Shown here piece after piece: positions 1 through 6,779 of a stretch of 8,093 nucleotides of DNA; the first letter of the stretch is position 1; each line of letters begins with the position of its first letter. The DNA is taken from contig JACAFA010000031.1 of assembly GCA_013388525.1 (NCBI GenBank), positions 1 to 8,093 on the forward strand. The letters are read 5' to 3'. The position numbers were made by a program, and so were the translations under genes. Below the pieces are notes generated by a model, which saw nothing but the letters and a program-made list of their open reading frames with translations, had not been told where the DNA came from and did no database searches. Source of the stretch: Ignavibacteriaceae bacterium. Lineage in GTDB: Bacteria; Bacteroidota; Ignavibacteria; Ignavibacteriales; Ignavibacteriaceae.

Positions 1-969
1 CGACTCTTTATAAATTTTCATGTAGTTATTATAACGCTCTTCTGAAATCTCTCCGCGTTTAACTGCTTCCAGAACTGCGCAGCCGGCTTCGACTGTGTGA
101 GTGCAGTCCTTGTATTTGCATTGATCTGACAACTCATCAATTTCATTAAACGTATCACCGAGACCGGACTCATTCGAGATCACTCCCAGTTCACGCATTC
201 CCGGGTTATCTATAATTATCGCTCCGTTTTCCAGAACAATTAGTTCGCGGCGAGTGGTGGTGTGTTTTCCTCTTCCGTCTTTCTCTCTTATTGGCTGTGT
301 TTTGTACAGGTCCTGATGAACTAAATTATTCAGCAAAGTTGTTTTGCCGACACCGGACGAACCAAGCAGGCAGTAAGTTTCAAATGGTGTAAAGAAAGTT
401 TTAACATTTTCGATATCGCTTGCGTTGTTGTTACTGAAAGATGCAATCGTAATATCAGGCAGAATTTTACGGATTTGATTTTTCTTCTCTTCTATTTCAT
501 CTCCGCTTATAAGATCACTTTTACTTAAGAATATTGCCGGGGTTATTTTTCCTTCGTTAATCATTACGAGGTAGCGCTCGAGTCTTCGCAAGTTAAAGTT
601 GGAATCGAGTGACTGCATAATTATCGCAATATCAATATTCGCAGCGATAAGCTGGAACTCAACTTTTTTGCCGGATGCTTTTCTTTTTAGTAATGATTTA
701 CGCGGAAGTATTTCGTGAATGATTGCCAGTTCATCATCATCAAACAATTTTGCATAAACCCAATCACCAACAGCAGGCAGATCAAGCGAGTCCTCTGAAT
801 TAAATAAAAACTTTCCTGTAAGCTCAGCATAAATATCTTTTACACCGTTTGAAACAACAAAGCTGTTTTTATTTACGCTTATTACTCTTGCAATGTTGAA
901 ATTGGTTTTTGATAAATTAACTTTATCCTGAAACCAATTGTTGAAGCCGAGGGATTCAATCGCGTTCAT
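1..969 (-). CDS. rsgA: Ribosome small-subunit-dependent GTPase RsgA (C-terminus cut by window edge)
   Basis: RsgA (YjeQ) is a cytoplasmic, circularly permuted GTPase that acts late in 30S subunit maturation. The 323 visible residues read open from ATG to the window edge. An N-terminal OB-fold region (about 1-105) holds the AVGDWV motif at 66-71. The G domain follows in permuted order: G4 as SKSD (149-152) instead of NKxD, the P-loop GSSGVGKTT (203-211), a switch segment GKHTTTRR (234-241) and G3 as DNPG (254-257). The zinc knuckle is complete: C284, C289, H291 and C297. Family members are usually 300-360 residues, so only a short C-terminal tail should be missing. The start is the only ATG in frame near the OB fold. 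No strong Shine-Dalgarno is visible. A TTGACA sits about 83 bases upstream but has no convincing -10 partner. By eye the gene is richer in G+C than the accessory genes to its right, consistent with backbone status. Identification is secure. Confidence 0.96.
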   Translation of the reverse strand, partial: MNAIESLGFNNWFQDKVNLSKTNFNIARVISVNKNSFVVSNGVKDIYAELTGKFLFNSEDSLDLPAVGDWVYAKLFDDDELAIIHEILPRKSLLKRKASGKKVEFQLIAANIDIAIIMQSLDSNFNLRRLERYLVMINEGKITPAIFLSKSDLISGDEIEEKKNQIRKILPDITIASFSNNNASDIENVKTFFTPFETYCLLGSSGVGKTTLLNNLVHQDLYKTQPIREKDGRGKHTTTRRELIVLENGAIIIDNPGMRELGVISNESGLGDTFNEIDELSDQCKYKDCTHTVEAGCAVLEAVKRGEISEERYNNYMKIYKES

Positions 970-1050
970 AAATTATGTTAATAGATTTTTTAGGGGATAA
1001 ATTGAGTTTTTTCATCTCTTTTTACCAGAAGTAATTTATTACACCGATTA

Positions 1051-1062
1051 TTGTCAATAAAA
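1051..1062. repeat. 12-base direct repeat TTGTCAATAAAA, copy 1
   Basis: An exact 12-base copy recurs at 1138-1149, 87 bases away. This copy lies upstream of rsgA and, on the minus strand, contains TTGACA. The other copy lies in the last codons of the Schlafen-like gene. Both the identity and the close spacing are read directly. The cause (local duplication, junction scar or chance in AT-rich DNA) is open. Confidence 0.5.
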
Positions 1063-1074
1063 CTTGTTGAAAAT

Positions 1075-1084
1075 CAATGACTTA
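1075..1084. repeat. 10-base direct repeat CAATGACTTA, left copy flanking the Schlafen gene
   Basis: An identical 10-mer lies at 2851-2860. The two copies bracket the Schlafen-like gene, both in intergenic DNA and in the same orientation, about 1.77 kb apart. They could be a target-site duplication or a recombination scar from gene gain. Chance is not excluded. Confidence 0.4.
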
Positions 1085-1124
1085 AGAGCCTTTTATTTTT
1101 TAAGCCACAAAGATTGGTGTGTTT

Positions 1125-2765
1125 TTACACGTGCTTTTTGTCAATAAAATACTTTCGGAATTTCTTACCACCAGCAGTGCTAACTTCACCTATCTTGACA
1201 AGCCAGTAAAGAACAGCCCTTAATTTTCTAACCGGAATTTCCTTGCCAATTCGGGAATGGATATTCTCAATCAAACTCATAGGGTAATTTTCTAAGTCTT
1301 CGATAATAAGTTGCTTAAGTCTGTGCTCTTCTATTTGTTGAAGGTTTGTTCTTTCTAAACTCGTTCCTTTTAAAACAGCAGGATTAATGTAGTACTGAGT
1401 TCCTTTGGTTTTTCCTTTTGTAAGCACTATTTCATACTCAAGTAATCTGCCCAACCAGTACTTTATTTGTTTGTCATTATTACTCTGAATCTGTTTCGAA
1501 AATTCAGTGGCAATTATACTTTTGTATTGTGCAATAATTCCTAGGCAAATAATTTCCTTCTGATTGAGTTGATACTGGTTTTTGATTTTTTCCACAAGAG
1601 TAATAACATCAACACTTGTAATTTGCTTATAGATGGTTACTATTACTCTGTCATCCCCTTCTTTTACAGCAGGAGGTTTTTTAGCCTCACTTAAAAGAAT
1701 TTCATACATTTTGTCATAACCGCTGCCTTCTCTTTCCATTAAATTTAAATCGTAAAAGATTTTTGATAGATGCTCATTACGTTTAATCGATTGATGTAAT
1801 ATATTATTTGGTGTAACGCCCAGTGGTAATAAACCCGGGTTGTGAATTTCTAACCTGTCTGAAAACAAATTGATGAATATATCACCCCTGGTTGTGTAAG
1901 GTCTATGAACCAAAGCATTGGCAAGTAATTCTCTGATTACATTTTCATTGTAATTATAAATCATTTTACGACCAAAAATACCTTCGGAAATTTCAATTCC
2001 TTCTTGCCATTCTGGAATTTTTTTCCAAACACTTTGTATTAATTCCATAGGATTCAATGAGAAATCGTCCCAAAGTTCTTTCTTGACTTTATTACCATTC
2101 TCATCGAATTTCAGAAATTGTATTACCGGCGCATAAAGTAGTTTTGCTCTTTGTTCCCTTGTCCCAACCCAAAGCAAACCTAAATTAGTTAGATAAGTAC
2201 CGTCGAACATTAAGTAATAAGACAAGATTTCAGATGTGCTCTTGTTTTTAATAAAATCAGAAACTCTTTTTGAATTTCTTATTTCATTAACGAAATTTCC
2301 CAATTTAATTGGATCACAATCATCAATGCTTATCTTTTGTACAACTTTTGTCTCCCAATTAAATGCTGGTTTATCGTTGAATAACCTTTGAAGCTCATCA
2401 GGTAAAACCGGTTTACAATCATCAGCAATACGGATATAGTATCTTCCATCAGTCGTCGAAGCTACGCTGCTTACACTTGGGAAGATTTTTATCTCTATGT
2501 ACTCTGAGCCATTAGCTGATTTTTTAAGTTCGATATTTGTACCAACACCTATAGTTAATTCGCTAATTCTTTTTCGTATTTCTTCTGCCTTGCTTATTTC
2601 TATTTTTTGATTAGCTGGGGGTGTATCAATGTCATCTTCAACACCTATCAATATGCTTCCACCTTTTGCATTTGCGAAGCACACACAATCTTTTGCCAAC
2701 TCATTCCAATCAGGTTTTTCTAAGAAACGAATGGACTTCTTTTCATAAATTTGATTTTCATTCAC
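1125..2765 (-). CDS. Schlafen AlbA_2 / HATPase_c_4 (RecG-like) ATP-binding protein
   Basis: The 546-aa protein begins with a Schlafen AlbA_2 domain (about 8-130) containing DWNELAKDCVCFANAKGG (19-36) followed by ILIGVED. This fold is linked in the family to nucleic-acid or nucleotide binding. A helical middle region follows, then a RecG-type HATPase_c_4 domain: ENVIRELLANALVHR (274-288), HNPG (308-311), an RNEHLSKIF helix (329-337) and EREGSGYDKM (344-353). The C-terminus (about 390-546) looks like one or two winged helices. Such proteins are annotated as transcriptional regulators or ATP-dependent DNA-binding proteins, and Schlafen-like domains recur in defence loci. The start is GTG; no in-frame ATG lies before residue 186 and an in-frame TGA lies about 27 bases upstream. 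No Shine-Dalgarno is visible. An out-of-frame ATG opens a five-codon ORF whose TGA overlaps the GTG. The gene stands alone, flanked by 10-base direct repeats. The domain call is strong; the cellular role is unknown. Confidence 0.88.
   Translation of the reverse strand: MNENQIYEKKSIRFLEKPDWNELAKDCVCFANAKGGSILIGVEDDIDTPPANQKIEISKAEEIRKRISELTIGVGTNIELKKSANGSEYIEIKIFPSVSSVASTTDGRYYIRIADDCKPVLPDELQRLFNDKPAFNWETKVVQKISIDDCDPIKLGNFVNEIRNSKRVSDFIKNKSTSEILSYYLMFDGTYLTNLGLLWVGTREQRAKLLYAPVIQFLKFDENGNKVKKELWDDFSLNPMELIQSVWKKIPEWQEGIEISEGIFGRKMIYNYNENVIRELLANALVHRPYTTRGDIFINLFSDRLEIHNPGLLPLGVTPNNILHQSIKRNEHLSKIFYDLNLMEREGSGYDKMYEILLSEAKKPPAVKEGDDRVIVTIYKQITSVDVITLVEKIKNQYQLNQKEIICLGIIAQYKSIIATEFSKQIQSNNDKQIKYWLGRLLEYEIVLTKGKTKGTQYYINPAVLKGTSLERTNLQQIEEHRLKQLIIEDLENYPMSLIENIHSRIGKEIPVRKLRAVLYWLVKIGEVSTAGGKKFRKYFIDKKHV
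1138..1149. repeat. 12-base direct repeat TTGTCAATAAAA, copy 2
   Basis: This is the second exact copy of the repeat at 1051-1062. It encodes part of the C-terminal FIDKKHV of the Schlafen-like protein, so the end of that reading frame resembles the DNA just upstream of rsgA. Confidence 0.5.
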
Positions 2766-2850
2766 AGTTGCAAAACCATTTTGAATTTTTCACATTCTTG
2801 TTTATAAAATACTTTTTATATCTCCGGGTCTAATATTTTAAACCAATTAA

Positions 2851-2860
2851 CAATGACTTA
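2851..2860. repeat. 10-base direct repeat CAATGACTTA, right copy flanking the Schlafen gene
   Basis: This is an exact copy of 1075-1084 on the opposite side of the Schlafen-like gene, in the gap before the flavoprotein gene. It overlaps the left arm of the inverted repeat at 2858-2898. Confidence 0.4.
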
Positions 2861-2898
2861 TGTTTTCTATTGAGAGAAAGTTAAAAAATAAAACATAA
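2858..2898. repeat. 9-base inverted repeat (TTATGTTTT / AAAACATAA), possible weak terminator or operator
   Basis: The arms at 2858-2866 and 2890-2898 are perfect complements separated by 23 bases. The pair lies directly downstream of the flavoprotein stop and upstream of the Schlafen gene. It is almost pure A+T and has no clean U-tract after the stem, so it would be a poor intrinsic terminator. An operator or a chance palindrome is equally possible. Confidence 0.25.
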
Positions 2899-2901
2899 TT
2901 T

Positions 2902-3549
2902 TCAACTAATCAGTTTGTTGATGTAATCCGGAAGAAGAATTCCCGACTTAAGTTTTGGATCTTCTTTCGGCTGTTCGAATTTTTTTGAAAATGGTATAAC
3001 ACCTGCCCAAACCGGTAAATCATAATCTTCTTCTTCATCCTTTGGTGGTCCGGTTCTTATTTTTGCTGAAGCTTCATCTATCTTAAGTGAAACAACTGAA
3101 GTTGCATTAAGCTCTTTTTCGTTTGGCTTTCTTGCATCATTCCATCTGCCCGGAATGATGTGATTTGTTATTGCTTCCAGCGCATTGAGTTTTTCATTTT
3201 TATTTTCAATCAATTTGCCTTTACCAAAAATCACTGCAGACCTGTAGTTCATTGAATGGTGAAAAACTGATCGTGCCAGAACAAGCCCATCTAAAATTGT
3301 AACTGATACAGCTATTTCCTCTCCGCTGGAAATTTGTTCAAGAAGCCGGCTGGCTTTTGCTCCGTGAAAAACAAGATGATCGTTTATTCTTGCGTGAATA
3401 GTTGGAATGATAAACGGGTGTCCGTCCTGGATAAAGCTGATGTGGCAATACAAAGCCTCATCAATAATTTTATTGATTGTTTCAGAATCGTAAAATCCTC
3501 TTTCCGGAATGCGATTGACTTTTATTTTTTTACCTGGTTTGTGTCTCAA
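2902..3549 (-). CDS. Pyridoxamine 5'-phosphate oxidase-family flavoprotein, NimA-like (COG3467 type)
   Basis: The 215-aa protein is a cytoplasmic FMN-binding split barrel of the NimA/Pyridox_ox_2 group. The N-terminus has RIPERGFYDSETI (13-25) leading into EALYCHISF, then QDGHPFIIPT (41-50), HGAKASRLL (62-70) and the hallmark FHHSMNYRSAVIFG (96-109). GRWNDAR and TGPPKDEEEDYDLPVWAGV complete the C-terminal family pattern. The motifs match across the full length, so the gene appears intact. Members bind FMN or a related flavin and are annotated as reductases or general-stress flavoproteins; the true substrate is usually unknown and cannot be read here. The start is TTG, chosen because AAGGTGA lies 5 bases upstream, an in-frame ATG does not occur until residue 100, and the conserved N-terminal block begins at residue 13. 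It sits alone between two accessory units, 92 bases from the DUF3800 stop. Confidence 0.92.
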   Translation of the reverse strand: MRHKPGKKIKVNRIPERGFYDSETINKIIDEALYCHISFIQDGHPFIIPTIHARINDHLVFHGAKASRLLEQISSGEEIAVSVTILDGLVLARSVFHHSMNYRSAVIFGKGKLIENKNEKLNALEAITNHIIPGRWNDARKPNEKELNATSVVSLKIDEASAKIRTGPPKDEEEDYDLPVWAGVIPFSKKFEQPKEDPKLKSGILLPDYINKLIS

Positions 3550-3554
3550 TTATA

Positions 3555-3561
3555 TCACCTT
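3555..3561 (-). promoter_or_regulatory. Shine-Dalgarno AAGGTGA supporting a TTG start
   Basis: On the minus strand AAGGTGA ends 5 bases before the TTG at 3549. No ATG or GTG is available in frame nearby, so this site decides the start of the flavoprotein gene. Confidence 0.7.
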
Positions 3562-3574
3562 AAAAAAACTTTAA

Positions 3575-3601
3575 ATCAACTATCAAAGTCTAGAAGTTGA
3601 T
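3575..3601. promoter_or_regulatory. 7-base inverted repeat upstream of the flavoprotein gene, possible operator
   Basis: ATCAACT (3575-3581) and AGTTGAT (3595-3601) are perfect complements with a 13-base spacer. They lie 26-52 bases upstream of the TTG start, where a promoter is expected. Within it the minus strand reads TAGACTTTG, one base longer than the Bacteroidota -7 box TAnnTTTG, and no clear -33 element is seen. A regulator-binding dyad is possible but unproven. Confidence 0.3.
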
Positions 3602-3611
3602 CATGTTTTGT

Positions 3612-3632
3612 AAAAATTAATTAACTATTAAT
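3612..3632 (-). terminator. Weak AT-only hairpin after the DUF3800 gene, possible terminator
   Basis: Just past the DUF3800 stop the minus strand reads ATTAAT-AGTTA-ATTAAT followed by a run of T. The six-pair stem contains no G-C pair, so it would be unstable. It is the only terminator-like structure between this unit and the flavoprotein gene. Confidence 0.2.
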
Positions 3633-3641
3633 AATTCGTAA

Positions 3642-4556
3642 TCAAAAGAGTGACGGCTCTTGACAAGTAACCTGATTTTCAATTTTTAGGTTGTCAAATT
3701 GCCAACTTTCATCCTTTAACCATGCCTCACTAAGTGAAAACGAGTTCAAGAATCTACTGTTATTCATTCGAGCTTTATTTTTAATATCTTTCTCAAGCAG
3801 TTCAGAAAGTGGATGGGCAATTTCATAACGTAGAAATGGTTCTTTGATTTTAAGTGCCCGTGTTCTTATTGCTCCAACTGAAATATCCGCAAGTTGCATA
3901 AACTCCGTGATGAGATCCTTTTCGCGGTAACTATTTTTATCGATTGGGCAAATTCTTGAATCTTCCTCAAAAAGAATGTTATCTCGTATCTCCCTTCTCA
4001 GTCTATCCAATATCTTGACGCCATCATAACTTCTATTAAAATTTTTTTCAGGATGATCTACATAAATATTACCAATTTTCATCAAATCTTTGAATAAAAA
4101 ATGACACCCCCCCTTTAATCCCATTCTAAAAGTTGCCTCAACTTTTTTAGAATAACTCATATCGGAGAACATACTTTTTAAACAATCCTTTTCCCTTAGT
4201 ACAACATACTTTACGCCTATCTTATTAGCCGTTCCCTTTATCTTTCTATAAACAGGAGTATCAGTTTTATGGCCAAGATAAATGTCCGCATCTATTTTCT
4301 GTTCTTGTAATGCATAATGAAGAATAGTAATCCAAGATTTTATTAACCTAACTTTTTCTGAATTCGATTTCGTCTTTTTATTTACACTTGTGTAATAAAT
4401 TGGGTGAAAGTAATTTAAATTTGTTCTTGCTTCAAGTAATAGATTAAGAAGGTTTAGCTGGTTCATTCTTGGTATGAAAATAAAGGAGTGCCAGAACCCA
4501 CCCTCCTTACATTCATCGTAAAAAACATCATAAGAAAATGTAGATTCAACCCCCAT
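3642..4556 (-). CDS. DUF3800-family protein, putative RNase H-fold nuclease
   Basis: The 304-aa protein carries the landmarks of DUF3800 in order. The N-terminal strand has FYDECKEGG (12-20), corresponding to the family's YxDES motif. A second strand has IYVDHPEKNF (164-173), and a third element has FMQLADISVGAI (219-230). Acidic residues D14/E15, D167 and D224 are spaced as expected for an RNase H-like active site, so nuclease activity is plausible but not shown. There is no signal peptide or membrane segment. The ATG follows AAAGGA by 8 bases. The gene is the last of a four-gene unit, 54 bases after the HTH gene stop. DUF3800 genes are frequent in phages, mobile islands and defence neighbourhoods, which fits the ATPase beside it. 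It could instead be a structural or regulatory RNase H-fold protein. A run of seven C at 4107-4113 encodes Lys-Gly-Gly without breaking the frame. Confidence 0.8.
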   Translation of the reverse strand: MGVESTFSYDVFYDECKEGGFWHSFIFIPRMNQLNLLNLLLEARTNLNYFHPIYYTSVNKKTKSNSEKVRLIKSWITILHYALQEQKIDADIYLGHKTDTPVYRKIKGTANKIGVKYVVLREKDCLKSMFSDMSYSKKVEATFRMGLKGGCHFLFKDLMKIGNIYVDHPEKNFNRSYDGVKILDRLRREIRDNILFEEDSRICPIDKNSYREKDLITEFMQLADISVGAIRTRALKIKEPFLRYEIAHPLSELLEKDIKNKARMNNSRFLNSFSLSEAWLKDESWQFDNLKIENQVTCQEPSLF

Positions 4557-4610
4557 TAAATGAATCCTTTATTTTACTCACGACAGTCTTTTCAAATTCT
4601 TATTTATAAA

Positions 4611-4817
4611 TTATTTTTTCTTTCGGTTGTACGGTGATTGATTCGTGGGCTTTAGTGAAATATTTTTTTCACTCGCCTTACTACGAATTGAATCTTCAGT
4701 TCGCCCTAATTTTAAACCTATTACACGTGTTGGTGTATTCTCTTTCGCAAGATGCCGTAAATTTGAAACTTCAGATGAAGTCCATGTCTTGCCTGAATTT
4801 CTATTGTATTTTGCCAT
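4611..4817 (-). CDS. Small Myb/SANT- or GcrA-like helix-turn-helix protein
   Basis: This 68-aa basic protein matches a widespread family of short bacterial proteins. Its pattern is SGKTWTSSEV (8-17), LAKENTPTRVIGLKLGRTED (23-42), SIRSKA (43-48) and a basic tail ending NRKKK. The tryptophan-led first helix, followed by a T-x-x-VIGLKLGRT turn and a recognition-like helix, resembles the GcrA/Myb-type three-helix fold. DNA binding is therefore likely, and a role as transcription factor or accessory DNA-binding subunit is inferred. Its ATG lies one base after the ATPase stop, and its Shine-Dalgarno GAGGAG (4825-4830) lies inside the end of the ATPase gene, 7 bases from the start. This arrangement suggests translational coupling and matched production with the ATPase. 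Relatives are often found as stand-alone genes, so its membership in a functional module is not certain. Confidence 0.82.
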   Translation of the reverse strand: MAKYNRNSGKTWTSSEVSNLRHLAKENTPTRVIGLKLGRTEDSIRSKASEKNISLKPTNQSPYNRKKK

Positions 4818-4818
4818 T

Positions 4819-6762
4819 TTAATTCTCCTCTATTATTTCTTCAAGATCTTCTTCGGGTGTTTCTTCTATGAATTTGCTGCTTTCTTCTTTTATTTTTTTA
4901 GCTGCAAGTTGAACATATTCATTGTATCGTTCAAAGAAAGAACCCTTTAATTTCTCATCATGGAATAAACCCCAAGCAACAGCAATACTTTTATGTATAT
5001 GCATTTGAACTGCAATGCCAGAACCAGATTCAACTTCTTTTCCAATAGTTTTGTCTGATTGTTCTGCAGCTTTGAACATTGGGTGACCAACGTTATAAAT
5101 TATTTCTTGCTCATCGGCATTTACCCAAGCTTCCGCCAATTCGTTAGGTTCATCTACAGGCCTAATACGCCACCTTGTCCCATCTATCCAGGCATCCATT
5201 GAACGAACAACAAAACGGTCTGTCTTTTCTAATTCTCGTTGATGTTTTTGATATTCGCCACGTTTTTCGCCATTTGTTTTTTGAGTTTGATTTTCTTCGT
5301 TTTGTTCGTGTGTCTTTCTTAAACCCCTTTTACCATTGTTAGAAATTTTAGAATCAAGTACTAATTTTTCCGTTTCAATTTTTTTACGTTTATTATTTTC
5401 ATTTGCAACTTTCTTAATCTCTTCACTTCTTAGACTAGAAAGTATTTCTGCTGCTTGTCGTGTAATCTTTTGATGTCGTTTTTTAAGATTAGCTTCCTTT
5501 TGTGTTGTTGCTTCTTTTTCTAATACCTTATTAAGTTCCTCTATAACTATTTCTGAGAAAAAATATTCAAATGTCTTTTTCTCGTCGTTATCAATTAATC
5601 CTTGCCGATTTGTTGTATCCTCTAACTTTGGATTTTTTTGTGGATCAATATTTATATAGCCCATAATTTTATCAGCATTGATGTAATATCTCCAGCCTTT
5701 TGTGTTTCTTTTTGCTTTCAGTCTTAACCAATCATTATTTTTCTCGCCATATGGTTTAACAATAAACCCCGAACGATATAATTTTACACCAGTATGATCT
5801 GCTCTTCTACCGTGCTTTGAAGATGAGTGACTCTTGAGCCCCCCCTTATCAAAGTAAAGTATTCTGCCTGAAATCGGTCCGAAACTTTTAAAACTTTCCT
5901 GTATTTCATGATTACTTTCAAATTCATTATTTGAAGCAGTGATATTATCTAAACAGTCATCCAGAACGTTACCGTCTTTAATTTTCCTGCTATCTATTTT
6001 AATTACGTAATTATCATTCTCATCTACCTCGATAATTAGCTCGTGTGAAAACCCATCCTTGATAGAATTTTCAAGCTTGCCTGACAATGATACATCATCC
6101 TTTACATCAAAAATTATATTGAAGTTAGAAGATCTTTCATCGGGTGTAATCATTAGGCAAAGTTCTTCACGTACTTCTCCTATCATTTTAGATGACCAAG
6201 TTCTTCTTAGTTTTTTCATACGAATCTGAGTTCCGAACTCATAATCCTTTTCAACAAATTTAATTTCTTGTCTAGGCAGGAAGTTTATCAAAATGGGTGT
6301 GTTCTGAAATTTTGCGTTAGGTTTCTCAAACTCATCTGCATCAATAGTTGCTGCAAAAGCTATTGGCTCAACTTTAGTTTTACTTTTTACGACTACCTTT
6401 GCACCAATCTTGTCAGTTCCAAATCTACCCATACCCTTTCTTCCCAACATCGTCCTTCCATAAAATGGTGAGGTATGTTCTTTTTCCTTATGAGCAGTGC
6501 CAGGACACATCCAAAATTCTTCAAACTGACTATGAGTCATTCCATGTCCATTATCAGTAACAATTATTTCACCGTTATGCTTATTTACTTTGTCAAAAGT
6601 AATAAGCACTTCTGTTGCATCTGCATCGTAGGAATTTTTTACAATCTCGATGAGAGCAATCGTTTCAGAGTCAATCTGATTTCGACCAATGTGCTTAAAC
6701 AGTTTTCCATCGGAGTCAAAAAATATTTCTTTCGTTTGTGGTTGGCTAAGATGTGATGACAT
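4819..6762 (-). CDS. GHKL (Hsp90/MORC-like) ATPase with charged linker and unassigned C-terminal domain
   Basis: The 647-aa protein opens with an intact Bergerat-fold ATP site. The N-box is E39 through NSYDAD (43-48), the G1 box is DNGHGM (70-75) and the G2 lid is GRKGMGRFG (107-115). A transducer-like region to about 400 carries GVKLYRSGFIVKPYG (325-339), NDWLRL (343-348) and TTNRQGLIDN (383-392), typical of stand-alone bacterial Hsp90/MORC-like ATPases rather than histidine kinases. No His-phosphoacceptor or membrane segment is seen. A highly charged, partly coiled-coil linker (about 408-515) leads to a compact domain with WRIRPVDEP (531-539), IIYNVGHPMF (554-563) and a helical acidic tail. 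This design suggests ATP-driven dimer closure acting on nucleic acid or a protein partner. The ATG follows GGGAGGG by only 3 bases and lies 17 bases after the 126-aa gene. ATPase identity is firm; the biological role is inferred from its DUF3800 and HTH neighbours. Confidence 0.88.
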   Translation of the reverse strand: MSSHLSQPQTKEIFFDSDGKLFKHIGRNQIDSETIALIEIVKNSYDADATEVLITFDKVNKHNGEIIVTDNGHGMTHSQFEEFWMCPGTAHKEKEHTSPFYGRTMLGRKGMGRFGTDKIGAKVVVKSKTKVEPIAFAATIDADEFEKPNAKFQNTPILINFLPRQEIKFVEKDYEFGTQIRMKKLRRTWSSKMIGEVREELCLMITPDERSSNFNIIFDVKDDVSLSGKLENSIKDGFSHELIIEVDENDNYVIKIDSRKIKDGNVLDDCLDNITASNNEFESNHEIQESFKSFGPISGRILYFDKGGLKSHSSSKHGRRADHTGVKLYRSGFIVKPYGEKNNDWLRLKAKRNTKGWRYYINADKIMGYINIDPQKNPKLEDTTNRQGLIDNDEKKTFEYFFSEIVIEELNKVLEKEATTQKEANLKKRHQKITRQAAEILSSLRSEEIKKVANENNKRKKIETEKLVLDSKISNNGKRGLRKTHEQNEENQTQKTNGEKRGEYQKHQRELEKTDRFVVRSMDAWIDGTRWRIRPVDEPNELAEAWVNADEQEIIYNVGHPMFKAAEQSDKTIGKEVESGSGIAVQMHIHKSIAVAWGLFHDEKLKGSFFERYNEYVQLAAKKIKEESSKFIEETPEEDLEEIIEEN

Positions 6763-6765
6763 TTT

Positions 6766-6772
6766 CCCTCCC
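6766..6772 (-). promoter_or_regulatory. Very strong, close-set Shine-Dalgarno GGGAGGG before the ATPase
   Basis: The minus strand reads AGGGAGGGAAAATG, with only three bases between the purine block and the ATG at 6762. It is the most complete ribosome-binding site in the window and fixes the ATPase start. Confidence 0.75.
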
Positions 6773-6779
6773 TGTTGAA

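Noticed and set aside
2621..3600. Plus-strand open frames at 2621-2833 and 3334-3600
   Set aside because: Both lie mostly antisense to the Schlafen and flavoprotein genes, with no ribosome site or recognisable domain.
4557..4610. A separate promoter for the DUF3800 gene in the 54-base gap
   Set aside because: The gap has only AT-rich sequence with no TAnnTTTG or good -35/-10 pair, so co-transcription with the HTH gene is simpler.
4645..4950. Plus-strand open frame of about 100 codons across the junction of the HTH and ATPase genes
   Set aside because: It is antisense to two well-supported genes, rich in Phe/Tyr/Leu as expected from reversed Lys/Glu codons, and resembles no family.
4107..5845. 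Seven-base C runs at 4107-4113 and 5839-5845 as possible phase-variation tracts or frameshifts
   Set aside because: Both encode Lys-Gly-Gly in frame, the reading frames are intact across them, and seven bases is short for a switching tract.
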